The notes under the pieces: generated by a model
What the model saw: only the letters and a program-made list of their open reading frames with translations
Database searches by the model: none
Told to the model about the DNA's origin: nothing
Made by a program: the position numbers and the translations under genes
Part shown: one piece after another, positions 55,270 to 63,507 of the stretch
Layout: each line of letters begins with the position of its first letter
Position numbering within the stretch: position 1 is the first letter of the stretch
Source: JBMOUD01 sp049319665
GTDB lineage: Bacteria; Pseudomonadota; Gammaproteobacteria; Enterobacterales; Enterobacteriaceae
Length of the DNA: 64,000 nucleotides
Direction: 5' to 3'
Assembly: GCF_049319665.1 (NCBI RefSeq)
Contig: NZ_JBMOUD010000007.1
Span: 62,001-126,000, forward strand

Positions 55270-56106
55270 CTATTGATGCAAAGGATTACTGTAGCTAGCA
55301 GATGTCGTTACTCTTGGATTATCGTAATCACTTAAACCATTTGAGCGAATAATACTCAAAATTTTCTTCTCATAGTTAGGGTCAGTAGCATAACCTGCGC
55401 ATGCAACTATATGTATAAATCTTTCAGGTTCATTTCTAAATATAAACGCTCTAGCATAACGTTTGTTAGTTGCCAGAAAACGGCCATAATCATCCGCAGA
55501 CTGCTCGAGCGTGTCGTAAGAACGAAAACTATCTTTGGTAACCGTGGATTTTCCAGCATAGTTTTCGTGAGTTATTACAGCGATAGCCTTGCCATTAGGA
55601 GATTTACCTTTAACACCAAAATAAATATTACCCGGGGCATGCCTTCCCCAATTAGATTCAAGAGCACCTTGAGCTAATGTCACAGCAATTGGGACCCCCC
55701 AATGGTATTTTACATTTTTCGCAGTTGAAAGCGCCCTATTGAACCAAGCTGATTTATAGTTTGGCGACTTTGATGATGCTTGTTTTTCTAGTAATTTAGC
55801 AGCTGCGCTATCTGGAACGATAGCCTGTTGTAACTGATTTGGAGGAGTAAACGTTCCACCATGATTGAGTATATTTAACGTTCGGCCATTGTGGTTTACA
55901 ATTGAATCCGCATGCAGCATATGGACAGAGTTTTTCTGAAACTCAGCTAATCTGGCACTCGTTTTTATCCCAAAAATACCATCTTCGTTTAAGTGTTCTA
56001 AATGATTATCTTCTGACGCGCGGTTAAGTAGCATTTGTATTTTTATAACATCATCACGATAGTTTGGCTGTCCAATACCAACAGAGGCTCTAAGTCTCCA
56101 TCTCAT
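55270..56106 (-). CDS. Peptidoglycan-binding / glucosaminidase protein, candidate antibacterial effector
   Basis: A 278-residue protein without signal peptide or membrane segment. The N-terminal PG-binding-1-like domain (~15-80) has VIKIQMLLNRA and EDGIFGIKTSARLAEFQ. The C-terminal FlgJ/LytD-type glucosaminidase domain (~115-265) carries VTLAQGALESNWG with the catalytic Glu150, then NIYFGVKG, SFRSYDTLEQSADDYGRFL and ACAGYATDPNYEKKI. AAGGTG lies seven bases before the ATG. A cytosolic wall hydrolase needs another export route: type VI secretion, or holin-assisted phage lysis. No holin, VgrG or phage gene is nearby, so an orphan effector is preferred. Strongly AT-rich against its neighbours. 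Confidence 0.85.
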   Translation of the reverse strand: MRWRLRASVGIGQPNYRDDVIKIQMLLNRASEDNHLEHLNEDGIFGIKTSARLAEFQKNSVHMLHADSIVNHNGRTLNILNHGGTFTPPNQLQQAIVPDSAAAKLLEKQASSKSPNYKSAWFNRALSTAKNVKYHWGVPIAVTLAQGALESNWGRHAPGNIYFGVKGKSPNGKAIAVITHENYAGKSTVTKDSFRSYDTLEQSADDYGRFLATNKRYARAFIFRNEPERFIHIVACAGYATDPNYEKKILSIIRSNGLSDYDNPRVTTSASYSNPLHQ

Positions 56107-56406
56107 AATAAATCACCTTAAAAATTATCAATATGACATGAGCAATACTCAGCAAATTATAATCAGAATAGAATCTATCAACTGTAAAATAAAGATGCCT
56201 AAGGAGAAAAAACGCTACATTTTAAATATAAAAAAATGATTAAAATCAAAACAATAAAAAAATACATCCTATCAATGTAAAATATACTTACAATAATTCT
56301 ACCCGCATAACTTAAATAGTTTTCAGCCGCTTATATTTTTCATAAAGAATTGATATTCATAAAATAAAAGTATTTTTACCTTGTGAAATTAATTACTCTA
56401 TGTTTT
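56107..56406. other. AT-rich region upstream of the glucosaminidase gene
   Basis: Three hundred very AT-rich bases with long A and T runs and no open frame of note. They probably contain the leftward promoter of the effector-like pair; such DNA is a typical H-NS silencing target. Confidence 0.5.
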
Positions 56407-56436
56407 TTGAACTGTTAACTATTCTTTTGGTATGAT
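56407..56436 (+). promoter_or_regulatory. Probable promoter of the 45-residue lipoprotein gene
   Basis: TTGAAC (56407-56412), 18-base spacer, TATGAT (56431-56436), close to the sigma-70 consensus and 32 bases before the small gene's ATG. Confidence 0.5.
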
Positions 56437-56468
56437 TCTCATCCAGTTCAAAGGACGATGGCTGATAT

Positions 56469-56606
56469 ATGAGAGCAATAATTATCTTTTCACTCTGTTT
56501 GGGGTTATCAGGATGCTCATGGAGCTGGGCTCAAGAAGCCTTACGCATTCACTCTTCTGACGTCTGCCCCAACGGAATAGATAGCGTTACCCGACAATGC
56601 CGCTAA
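56469..56606 (+). CDS. Small putative lipoprotein, 45 residues
   Basis: The sequence MRAIIIFSLCLGLSGC is a lipoprotein signal with lipobox LSGC (Cys16). A short mature part, SWSWAQEALRIHSS, follows, ending DSVTRQCR. Two further cysteines lie in the mature part. A sigma-70-like promoter lies upstream; the nearest AAGGA is 13 bases away, a weak binding site. It abuts repeat B. No family is recognised; it could be the truncated start of a longer gene cut by the repeat. Confidence 0.4.
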   Translation: MRAIIIFSLCLGLSGCSWSWAQEALRIHSSDVCPNGIDSVTRQCR

Positions 56607-56620
56607 AGCATTTATTAAGC

Positions 56621-56817
56621 TGGCTCGACCCCGAAGGAAGGCATGGCGAAGCCATGAAATTTGCGCCTATCGTTGCGGCACCTGGAACATAGCCGCCACA
56701 GGGCTCAGAGTAACGGTTTGGAAAGGCCCAGGATTCGCAAAGGGGACGGCCTTGTCCCCTTTCGGCGGTTCGGGCGACAAAGCCACATTAAACACCGCAT
56801 TTGAAGAACCGAAAATA
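56621..56817 (-). repeat. Imperfect repeat B with two hairpins, right of the accessory pair
   Basis: Inverted relative of repeat A. On the minus strand it starts TTTTCGGTTCTTCAAAT. The hairpin GGGGAC/GTCCCC (56742-56759) corresponds in place to the palindrome of A, and CATGGC/GCCATG (56642-56656) to the second stem of A. Both stems are retained although their bases differ. Confidence 0.75.
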
Positions 56818-56895
56818 ACACTACTCTGGTTTTAATCACCGTCCAAGCACAGTTATTGCTCTAAGCCCATCTGGCTCAAAGACACTCGAAAGGCA

Positions 56896-57873
56896 TTACG
56901 CCTTATAAACAGGGAATGACAATACATCCGCCAGGCTATCCGCTCCCAACGCAATCATAATCAAGCGATCCACACCTAAGGCAACGCCTGAACACTCAGG
57001 TAAACCGTGCTCCAGTGCGGCCAAAAGATTTTCGTCAATCGGATGCTGCGGCAAACCACGAGCGGCACGTTTACGGTTGTCTTGCTCAAAACGCAGGCGT
57101 TGTTCGCGGCCATCGGTCAGCTCACGGAAGCCATTTGCCAATTCAACACCTTTGTAATACACCTCGAAACGCTCGGCGACACGGTGATCTTCGGTGCTAA
57201 TTTCCGCCAATGATGCCTGGCTCGCCGGGAAGTGATACACAAAGGTCGGTTTATCACGGCCAATATGTGGCTCTACGCCCATGGCGAACAGCAGCTGTAG
57301 CAGCGTATCGCGGTCTTCTTCTTGATCCGCAATATTGGATAAATCCAGCTTGGCGGCAACTTCTCGCAATTGCGCCTTATCGGCAGAAAGCGGATCGATT
57401 TCTAAATGGCGACTAAAAGCCTGCTGGTAAGAGAGCGATTCTGCGGCATCACAATCAAGTACCTGTTGCAGCAAATCATCCACTTCGTTCATCAAACGAT
57501 ACATGTCATAGCGTGGGCGGTACCACTCCAACATGGTGAATTCGGGATTATGGTGGCGACCCGCTTCTTCATTGCGGAAACTACGGCACATCTGGAAAAT
57601 CGGTCCACTGCCCGCAGCCAACAAACGTTTCATATGGTATTCCGGGCTGGTCATCATATAAAGCGTCATGCCATCAGCAGCACCAGGCCCGACGAATTGA
57701 GTCTGGAAAGGCACCAGGTGAATATCGGTGACAGTCGCTTGACTCATTGTCGGTGTTTCCACCTCCAGCACGCCACGATCGGCAAAGAAACGCCGTATTT
57801 CAGCGACAATAGATGCACGTTTCAATAAGTTGGCGATAGACGCACTTGGTTGCCAGTTTTCAGTTTCGCTCAT
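56896..57873 (-). CDS. epmA: EF-P-(R)-beta-lysine ligase EpmA
   Basis: A class II lysyl-tRNA-synthetase-like enzyme that attaches (R)-beta-lysine to Lys34 of EF-P. The start at 57873 gives 325 residues, MSETENWQPSAS, the E. coli length. Class II motifs: FRNEEAGRHHNPEFTMLEWYRP (motif 2), the lysine pocket region, and GVALGVDRLIMIALG (motif 3). It lacks the tRNA-anticodon domain. A TTG six codons upstream is an unlikely start. In E. coli it directly follows mscM; here the accessory interval separates them. Confidence 0.97.
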   Translation of the reverse strand: MSETENWQPSASIANLLKRASIVAEIRRFFADRGVLEVETPTMSQATVTDIHLVPFQTQFVGPGAADGMTLYMMTSPEYHMKRLLAAGSGPIFQMCRSFRNEEAGRHHNPEFTMLEWYRPRYDMYRLMNEVDDLLQQVLDCDAAESLSYQQAFSRHLEIDPLSADKAQLREVAAKLDLSNIADQEEDRDTLLQLLFAMGVEPHIGRDKPTFVYHFPASQASLAEISTEDHRVAERFEVYYKGVELANGFRELTDGREQRLRFEQDNRKRAARGLPQHPIDENLLAALEHGLPECSGVALGVDRLIMIALGADSLADVLSFPVYKA

Positions 57874-58200
57874 CTTTTTTATCTCGCTCAAGGCTTTTTC
57901 TCTCCGAAGTCAGGAAGGGCATGCAGTCTACCTGCATCCTACAATGCAAACAAATTTCCGATAACATGCTCAACATCACAATAATGCATCTCTGGTTTCT
58001 AACTCTCGAATTCAACCCTGCTATCTCAGAGATTATCGGCCCCTGATACTCCCATATTAGAAGATCGGCGCATGGTTGTTAGATAAGTCCGTCATATCCT
58101 AAGTCCAGACCAACATATCTGCGTCTTACTGACGTGAAATCACCTACACTTCAGCTATTACAATAAACTCTCGCCATTCCCCAAAGTGAAGGAACATGCT
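57874..58200. other. epmA-blc divergent intergenic region
   Basis: 327 bases with no gene. It must hold the epmA and blc promoters; I see no strong consensus element. Confidence 0.4.
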
Positions 58201-58725
58201 GTGCAACTGTGGTCAAAAATCTGCGTACTCGTTAGCGTATTACTATGTGTCAGCTGTAGCGTGACACCGACACCTGATATCAATGTCGTCAAAAATTTCG
58301 AGTTGAACCGCTATTTGGGCACCTGGTATGAAATAGCCAGACTAGACAACCGTTTTGAACGTGGACTTGAGCGCGTGACCGCTACTTACAGCCTGCGGGA
58401 TGATGGTGGAGTCAAGGTCGTTAATCGCGGCTTTAGTACCGAGAAACAGGCGTTTAAACAAAGTATTGGCAAAGCCTATTTTACCGGGCCGTCTTCACAT
58501 GGCGCATTGAAGGTCTCGTTCTTCGGCCCCTTCTATGGCGGCTATAACGTGATTGAGCTGGATAAAGATTACCGCTATGCGCTGGTTAGCGGCCCGGATA
58601 AAAGCTATTTGTGGATATTATCAAGAACACCGACGCTGGATGCTGACGTAAAACAAAAGTTGCTGGAAACAGCACGACGCAATGGCTTTGATACCAACAA
58701 ACTGCTGTGGATCAAACAGCCTTAA
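58201..58725 (+). CDS. blc: Outer-membrane lipocalin Blc
   Basis: A bacterial lipocalin lipoprotein that binds lysophospholipids, 174 residues. GTG at 58201 follows AAGGA by seven bases; an in-frame GTG five codons earlier overlaps that site. The signal ends LLCVSC, lipidated at Cys; the lipobox has Cys instead of the usual Leu/Val at -3. Lipocalin motifs: RYLGTWYEIARLDNRFERGL, TATYSLRDDGG, SFFGPFYGGYNVIELD and YLWILSRTP. Confidence 0.92.
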   Translation: MQLWSKICVLVSVLLCVSCSVTPTPDINVVKNFELNRYLGTWYEIARLDNRFERGLERVTATYSLRDDGGVKVVNRGFSTEKQAFKQSIGKAYFTGPSSHGALKVSFFGPFYGGYNVIELDKDYRYALVSGPDKSYLWILSRTPTLDADVKQKLLETARRNGFDTNKLLWIKQP

Positions 58726-58800
58726 TACGCACAGAGTGGACAAATACGACGCGGAAAAAAGTGAAGAGAAAAATGAGCTGGGATAAAAGGCTGACCGAGG

Positions 58801-58929
58801 TCAGCTTACATGCGTAATTGCGCCACCTAAGTGCTGAATGTCTTCACCGAAACCATGCACGGTATTACAGCCACTAAGAGAAGCCAACATCAGCATAGAA
58901 ACCACGATAAACAACATTTTTTTCAACAT
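58801..58929 (-). CDS. ecnA: Entericidin A-like lipoprotein
   Basis: A 42-residue lipoprotein: signal MLKKMLFIVVSMLMLASLSGC, then NTVHGFGEDIQHLGGAI. GFGEDI and HLG resemble EcnA (antidote) more than EcnB (toxin). E. coli has both genes side by side near efp; here only one is found between efp and blc. The start at 58929 is chosen for the lipoprotein signal; the upstream binding site is weak. Confidence 0.85.
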   Translation of the reverse strand: MLKKMLFIVVSMLMLASLSGCNTVHGFGEDIQHLGGAITHVS

Positions 58930-59007
58930 TGTAAACGTAATCCAGACAGTAAATAGGGAACGATAAAAGCTTGGGTGGCAACCGCAGCCACCCAGACTCG
59001 CCGGCAA

Positions 59008-59574
59008 TTACTTAACGCGTGAAACGTATTCGCCAGAACGGGTATCAACGCGAACAACTTCGCCGATCTGTACGAACAATGGAACCTTAACAACAGCGCC
59101 AGTGCTCAGAGTCGCAGGCTTACCACCGGTACCAGCAGTATCACCTTTCAGACCTGGGTCGGTTTCAGTGATTTCTGCTTCGATGAAGTTTGGTGGCTGA
59201 ACAGCGATAGGACGACCGTCCCACAGAGTGACGATACATTCTGCATTGTCTTGCAGCCACTTAGCTGCGTCACCAACAGTTTTCTCTTCAACACCGTGCT
59301 GCTCGAAAGTCTCAGGGTGCATGAAGTGGAAGAACTCACCGTCGTTGTACAGGTAGTTCATGTTGGTATCAACAACATCAGCACCTTCGCAAGAATCGGT
59401 AGATTTGAAGGTTTTCTCTACGCGAGAACCGGTCAGCAGACGACGCATTTTAACGCGTGCGAAAGCCTGGCCTTTGCCTGGTTTTACAAATTCACTTGAT
59501 TCGATAGCGTAAGGCTCGCTCTCGAACATGATTTTAAGACCCGGACGGAAATCGTTGCTAGAATAAGTCGCCAT
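59008..59574 (-). CDS. efp: Elongation factor P
   Basis: Rescues ribosomes stalled at polyproline stretches. 188 residues, three OB-like domains. Lys34 in EFVKPGKGQAF is the EpmA/EpmB modification site. The C-terminus has VVRVDTRSGEYVSRVK. It is divergent from epmB, whose product makes the beta-lysine, with 40 bases between the starts. Confidence 0.98.
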   Translation of the reverse strand: MATYSSNDFRPGLKIMFESEPYAIESSEFVKPGKGQAFARVKMRRLLTGSRVEKTFKSTDSCEGADVVDTNMNYLYNDGEFFHFMHPETFEQHGVEEKTVGDAAKWLQDNAECIVTLWDGRPIAVQPPNFIEAEITETDPGLKGDTAGTGGKPATLSTGAVVKVPLFVQIGEVVRVDTRSGEYVSRVK

Positions 59575-59614
59575 AATGGCCCTCTAATTTTAAACTGGTA
59601 GCTTAGCCAAAAAA

Positions 59615-60643
59615 ATGGCAAACATTGTAACCCTAAATACGCCCTTTAGAGAAGATTGGTCGCATCAACTCGGCGATGTTATTACTGACCCGGATGAACT
59701 GCTCACACTTCTGGCACTTAATGATCATCCAGAACTGCAGCAGGGCCGTGAAGCCCGGCGCTTATTCGCCCTGCGCGTTCCTCGTGCCTTTGTAGCCCGA
59801 ATGAAGCAAGGCGATCCCCAGGACCCTTTGCTATTGCAAGTACTCACCGCGCGCGAAGAGTTTCTCACCGCTCCCGGCTTTACCACAGATCCACTGGAAG
59901 AACAGCGCAGCGTTGTTCCAGGGCTGCTGCATAAGTATCACAATCGTGCATTACTGCTGGTGAAAGGCGGCTGTGCGGTCAACTGCCGCTACTGCTTTAG
60001 ACGCCATTTCCCCTATCAGGAAAACCAGGGTAATAAAAATAACTGGTCTCAGGCGATGGAGTATATCCGCGCTCACCCAGAACTGGATGAAATAATTTTC
60101 TCCGGCGGCGATCCTTTGATGGCTAAAGATACCGAATTGGACTGGTTGATTACCCAGTTGGAGTCAATTAGCCATATCAAACGCCTGCGTATTCACAGCC
60201 GTTTGCCGGTAGTGATCCCAGCACGGATCACCGATACGCTATGCCAACGCTTGGCAGATTCAAGGCTGCAGGTGTTATTGGTTACCCATATTAACCACGC
60301 CAATGAAATTGACGATGCGCTGCGCTACAGCATGTCGCGTTTGAAAAATGCAGGTGTGACGCTACTCAACCAAAGCGTTTTGTTGCGGGGCGTCAATGAC
60401 TGTGCAGACACGTTGGCGGCACTAAGCAATGCCTTGTTTGATGCCGGAATATTACCTTATTACATTCATGTACTCGATAAGGTAGAAGGCGCCGCCCATT
60501 TCTTAGTGAGCGACGAAAAAGCCCGCGAGATCATGCAACAGTTGCTGTCTAAAATTTCTGGCTACTTAGTCCCGACACTCTCGCGCGAAGTTGCTGGCGA
60601 ACGCAGCAAAACACCGTTAGACCTGAAACTGAAACAGTGTTGA
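59615..60643 (+). CDS. epmB: L-lysine 2,3-aminomutase EpmB
   Basis: A radical-SAM, PLP-dependent enzyme that converts (S)-alpha-lysine to (R)-beta-lysine for EF-P modification. 342 residues, with the cluster motif GGCAVNCRYCFRRHFPY (CxxxCxxC, ~120-127), SGGDPLM (SAM site), RIHSRLPVVIPARI and, near the end, HVLDKVEGAAHF. It does not need other genes of the window besides epmA and efp to complete the pathway. Confidence 0.97.
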   Translation: MANIVTLNTPFREDWSHQLGDVITDPDELLTLLALNDHPELQQGREARRLFALRVPRAFVARMKQGDPQDPLLLQVLTAREEFLTAPGFTTDPLEEQRSVVPGLLHKYHNRALLLVKGGCAVNCRYCFRRHFPYQENQGNKNNWSQAMEYIRAHPELDEIIFSGGDPLMAKDTELDWLITQLESISHIKRLRIHSRLPVVIPARITDTLCQRLADSRLQVLLVTHINHANEIDDALRYSMSRLKNAGVTLLNQSVLLRGVNDCADTLAALSNALFDAGILPYYIHVLDKVEGAAHFLVSDEKAREIMQQLLSKISGYLVPTLSREVAGERSKTPLDLKLKQC

Positions 60644-60670
60644 TAGTACAAAAATAAACAGCTAATACGT

Positions 60671-60698
60671 AAAAGGGATGCCATCGGGCATCCCTTTT
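60671..60698. terminator. Bidirectional terminator between epmB and yjeI
   Basis: AAAAGGGATGCC pairs perfectly with GGCATCCCTTTT around ATCG; it lies between converging genes. Confidence 0.92.
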
Positions 60699-60720
60699 AT
60701 TGGTCGTCAGCAAGCAAGCC

Positions 60721-61065
60721 TTATGGGCACTTATAAACCTGACCGATCATTTTGCTCGATAGTGGCGCGAAGCTAGACAAGATAGTCTGAGACGGGCTAT
60801 TGGCACCATAAATAGTATTACCACCCATTGCTGCCGCTTTGTTACGCAGATCGTTTGCCGCACCGCGCATTGCGCTACCGTCACCACCGGTACCAGATAA
60901 CCAGTTACTCTGCTCACCGGTGACATTACCCAACAATTGACACTCTTTGCTCGGCTGATCGTCGGTGAATTTAACCTGTTGCCCCGCAGAATCTAGCTGA
61001 TTTGTCGTGCTGCAACCAGCCAGCAACATTGCGGCTGAGAAGCCCAGCAAAATTTTAATCCGCAT
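60721..61065 (-). CDS. yjeI: YjeI, DUF4156 lipoprotein
   Basis: A 114-residue lipoprotein with signal MRIKILLGFSAAMLLAGC, Cys18 lipidated. Mature motifs KECQLLGNVTGEQSNWLSG, GAANDLRNKAAAMGGNTIYG and IGQVYKCP match E. coli YjeI. Function unknown. The start at 61065 has GGGGA five bases upstream; an ATG four codons earlier has none. Confidence 0.9.
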   Translation of the reverse strand: MRIKILLGFSAAMLLAGCSTTNQLDSAGQQVKFTDDQPSKECQLLGNVTGEQSNWLSGTGGDGSAMRGAANDLRNKAAAMGGNTIYGANSPSQTILSSFAPLSSKMIGQVYKCP

Positions 61066-61262
61066 CTCTTTCCCCATTATTTATGTTGAGCATTGCTTAA
61101 AACTAATAGAAAAAACCCGTTATCTTCAGCCACTCTCATCACATCCCCTAAGTAACAAGGCGGCAAAATTATTGAGCCTACAGCAAATCTTAGTAACAGT
61201 TTACACGCAAAACTATGACTACAATGCGAGTTATCTTACTTAACACTGAATAATAAAGGTAC

Positions 61263-61292
61263 AAAAAAAACCCGACCTGTGAAGGCCGGGTT
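61263..61292 (-). terminator. groSL terminator
   Basis: On the minus strand AACCCGGCC pairs with GGTCGGGTT, and eight T follow. It lies 60 bases after groL. Confidence 0.92.
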
Positions 61293-61351
61293 CTTTCTCA
61301 CCTAAAATGATTAACTCATCGTTGGTGAAGGCATCAAGCGCCGGGGGATGA

Positions 61352-62998
61352 TTACATCATGCCGCCCATGCCGCCCATTCCACCCATACCGCCTGCGCCA
61401 CCTAAGTCAGGTGCATCGCTTTTTGGCAGGTCAGTTACCATGCACTCAGTGGTGATCATCAGGCCAGCAACAGATGATGCATACTGCAGAGCAGAACGCG
61501 TCACTTTAGTTGGGTCCAGGATACCCATTGCGATCATATCGCCGTATTCTTCGCTGTAAGCGTTGTAGCCGTAGCTGCCTTGACCCGCTTTCACGTTGTT
61601 GGCAATAACAGACGCTTCTTCACCGGCGTTCACTACGATTTGACGCAGTGGTGCTTCCATGGCACGCAGTGCCACACGGATACCCACGTTTTGGTCGTCG
61701 TTGTCGCCAGTCAGATTAGCCAATGAATGCGCTACACGAATCAGAGCAACACCACCACCAGCAACCACGCCTTCTTCTACTGCAGCACGGGTAGCGTGCA
61801 GAGCATCTTCAACGCGAGCTTTTTTCTCTTTCATTTCAACTTCAGTCGCCGCGCCAACTTTCAGAACAGCAACGCCGCCTGCCAGTTTAGCAACGCGCTC
61901 TTGCAGTTTTTCACGGTCGTAATCAGAGGTCGCTTCTTCGATCTGTTGACGGATCTGAGAAACACGGCCTTTGATAGTTTCTTCGTCACCCACGCCATCG
62001 ATGATGATGGTGGTGTCTTTGTTGATCACAACACGTTTAGCCTGACCCAGGTCTTCCAGAGTCGATTTTTCCAGCTCCATACCGATCTCTTCAGAGATTA
62101 CGGTACCGCCGGTCAGTGTTGCGATATCTTGCAGCATAGCTTTACGACGGTCGCCGAAGCCAGGTGCTTTAACCGCTGCAACTTTCACGATGCCACGCAT
62201 GGTGTTCACAACCAGAGTCGCCAAGGCTTCGCCTTCAACGTCTTCAGCAATGATCAGCAGTGGTTTGCCCGCTTTAGCAACGGCTTCCAATACTGGCAGC
62301 ATTTCGCGAATGTTAGAGATTTTCTTGTCAGCCAGCAGGATGAATGGGCTTTCAAGTTCAACAGAACCGGTTTCTGGCTTGTTGATGAAGTAAGGAGACA
62401 GGTAACCGCGGTCGAATTGCATACCTTCAACAACGTCCAGCTCGTCTTGCAGGCCGGTACCTTCTTCAACGGTGATCACGCCTTCTTTACCGACTTTTTC
62501 CATCGCTTCAGCGATCAGTGTACCTACGGTTACGTCGGAGTTAGCGGAGATAGTACCAACCTGAGCAATCGCTTTAGAGTCAGCACATGGTACAGACAGT
62601 TTTTTCAGCTCTTCAACTGCCGCAACAACGGCTTTGTCGATACCGCGCTTCAGGTCCATCGGGTTCATACCCGCAGCCACAGCTTTCAGGCCTTCGGTGA
62701 TGATAGCTTGTGCCAGAACGGTTGCAGTAGTCGTACCGTCACCCGCAGCATCGTTAGCTTTGGACGCGACTTCTTTCACCATCTGTGCACCCATGTTTTC
62801 GAACTTGTCTTCGAGTTCGATTTCACGTGCTACAGAGACGCCGTCTTTAGTAATGGTCGGTGCGCCGAAAGATTTGTCCAAAACTACGTTGCGGCCTTTT
62901 GGGCCCAGGGTCACTTTAACTGCATCGGCAAGGATGTTAACGCCACGAAGCATTTTTACACGAGCGTCGTTGCCGAATTTTACGTCTTTAGCTGCCAT
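61352..62998 (-). CDS. groL: Chaperonin GroEL
   Basis: The 60-kDa chaperonin, 548 residues. It begins MAAKDVKFGNDARVKML. ATP motif GDGTTTATVLAQ near residues 86-97, apical domain around 190-375, signature AAVEEGVVAGGGVAL near 405. The C-terminal Gly-Gly-Met repeats end in MGGMM. It is cotranscribed with groS, 51 bases upstream. Confidence 0.99.
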   Translation of the reverse strand: MAAKDVKFGNDARVKMLRGVNILADAVKVTLGPKGRNVVLDKSFGAPTITKDGVSVAREIELEDKFENMGAQMVKEVASKANDAAGDGTTTATVLAQAIITEGLKAVAAGMNPMDLKRGIDKAVVAAVEELKKLSVPCADSKAIAQVGTISANSDVTVGTLIAEAMEKVGKEGVITVEEGTGLQDELDVVEGMQFDRGYLSPYFINKPETGSVELESPFILLADKKISNIREMLPVLEAVAKAGKPLLIIAEDVEGEALATLVVNTMRGIVKVAAVKAPGFGDRRKAMLQDIATLTGGTVISEEIGMELEKSTLEDLGQAKRVVINKDTTIIIDGVGDEETIKGRVSQIRQQIEEATSDYDREKLQERVAKLAGGVAVLKVGAATEVEMKEKKARVEDALHATRAAVEEGVVAGGGVALIRVAHSLANLTGDNDDQNVGIRVALRAMEAPLRQIVVNAGEEASVIANNVKAGQGSYGYNAYSEEYGDMIAMGILDPTKVTRSALQYASSVAGLMITTECMVTDLPKSDAPDLGGAGGMGGMGGMGGMM

Positions 62999-63049
62999 TG
63001 TTATTTACCTTAAATTCGTTCAGTTCAGAAAGAAGTCATCGGGAAGCAA

Positions 63050-63343
63050 TTACGCTTCAACGATAGCCAGAATGTCGCTTTCAGACATGATCAACACTTC
63101 TTCATTGTCGATCTTCTCAGCTTTCACGCCGTAGCCATCGTTGAAAATAACGATGTCGCCAACTTTAACGTCCAGCGCTTTAACTTCACCATTTTCCAAA
63201 ATGCGACCCTTGCCAACGGCCAGGATTTCACCGCGAGTAGATTTACCCGCTGCAGATCCAGTCAGAACGATGCCACCTGCAGATTTGGATTCAACTTCTT
63301 TACGCTTGACGATTACGCGGTCATGCAATGGACGAATTTTCAT
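63050..63343 (-). CDS. groS: Co-chaperonin GroES
   Basis: The 97-residue heptameric lid of GroEL. MKIRPLHDRVIVKRKE, the mobile loop KSAGGIVLTGSAAGKSTRG and the C-terminal EEVLIMSESDILAIVEA are all standard. GAGAG precedes the ATG. First gene of groSL, behind a heat-shock promoter. Confidence 0.99.
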   Translation of the reverse strand: MKIRPLHDRVIVKRKEVESKSAGGIVLTGSAAGKSTRGEILAVGKGRILENGEVKALDVKVGDIVIFNDGYGVKAEKIDNEEVLIMSESDILAIVEA

Positions 63344-63426
63344 TGATAACTCTCCTGTTAGCAGGTCATTTCTAATTTTAAGTTTGAATGTCGGACAGAA
63401 AGGCTAATCCGGCTTCGTGGTATGTT

Positions 63427-63454
63427 TAATGGGGGCATTACATAGCCCTTCAAG
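63427..63454 (-). promoter_or_regulatory. Sigma-32 heat-shock promoter of groSL
   Basis: Minus strand: -35 CTTGAAG (63454-63448), 13-base spacer, -10 CCCCATTA (63434-63427). This matches the RpoH consensus and the E. coli groE promoter. It lies about 85 bases before the groS ATG. Confidence 0.88.
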
Positions 63455-63507
63455 GGCGAGGAGGAAAAAATTTTGCATTTCTTTCCCCCCTCATCTAGCG
63501 ACCTTTC

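Noticed and set aside
55270..56106. The glucosaminidase gene as a prophage endolysin
   Set aside because: No holin, spanin, integrase or structural phage gene lies nearby, and the next gene encodes an exported soluble protein. Not excluded, only less likely.
61727..63013. A 428-codon open frame opposite groL
   Set aside because: It is the antisense shadow of a highly biased gene; the composition is unlike a protein and it has no ribosome binding site or family likeness.
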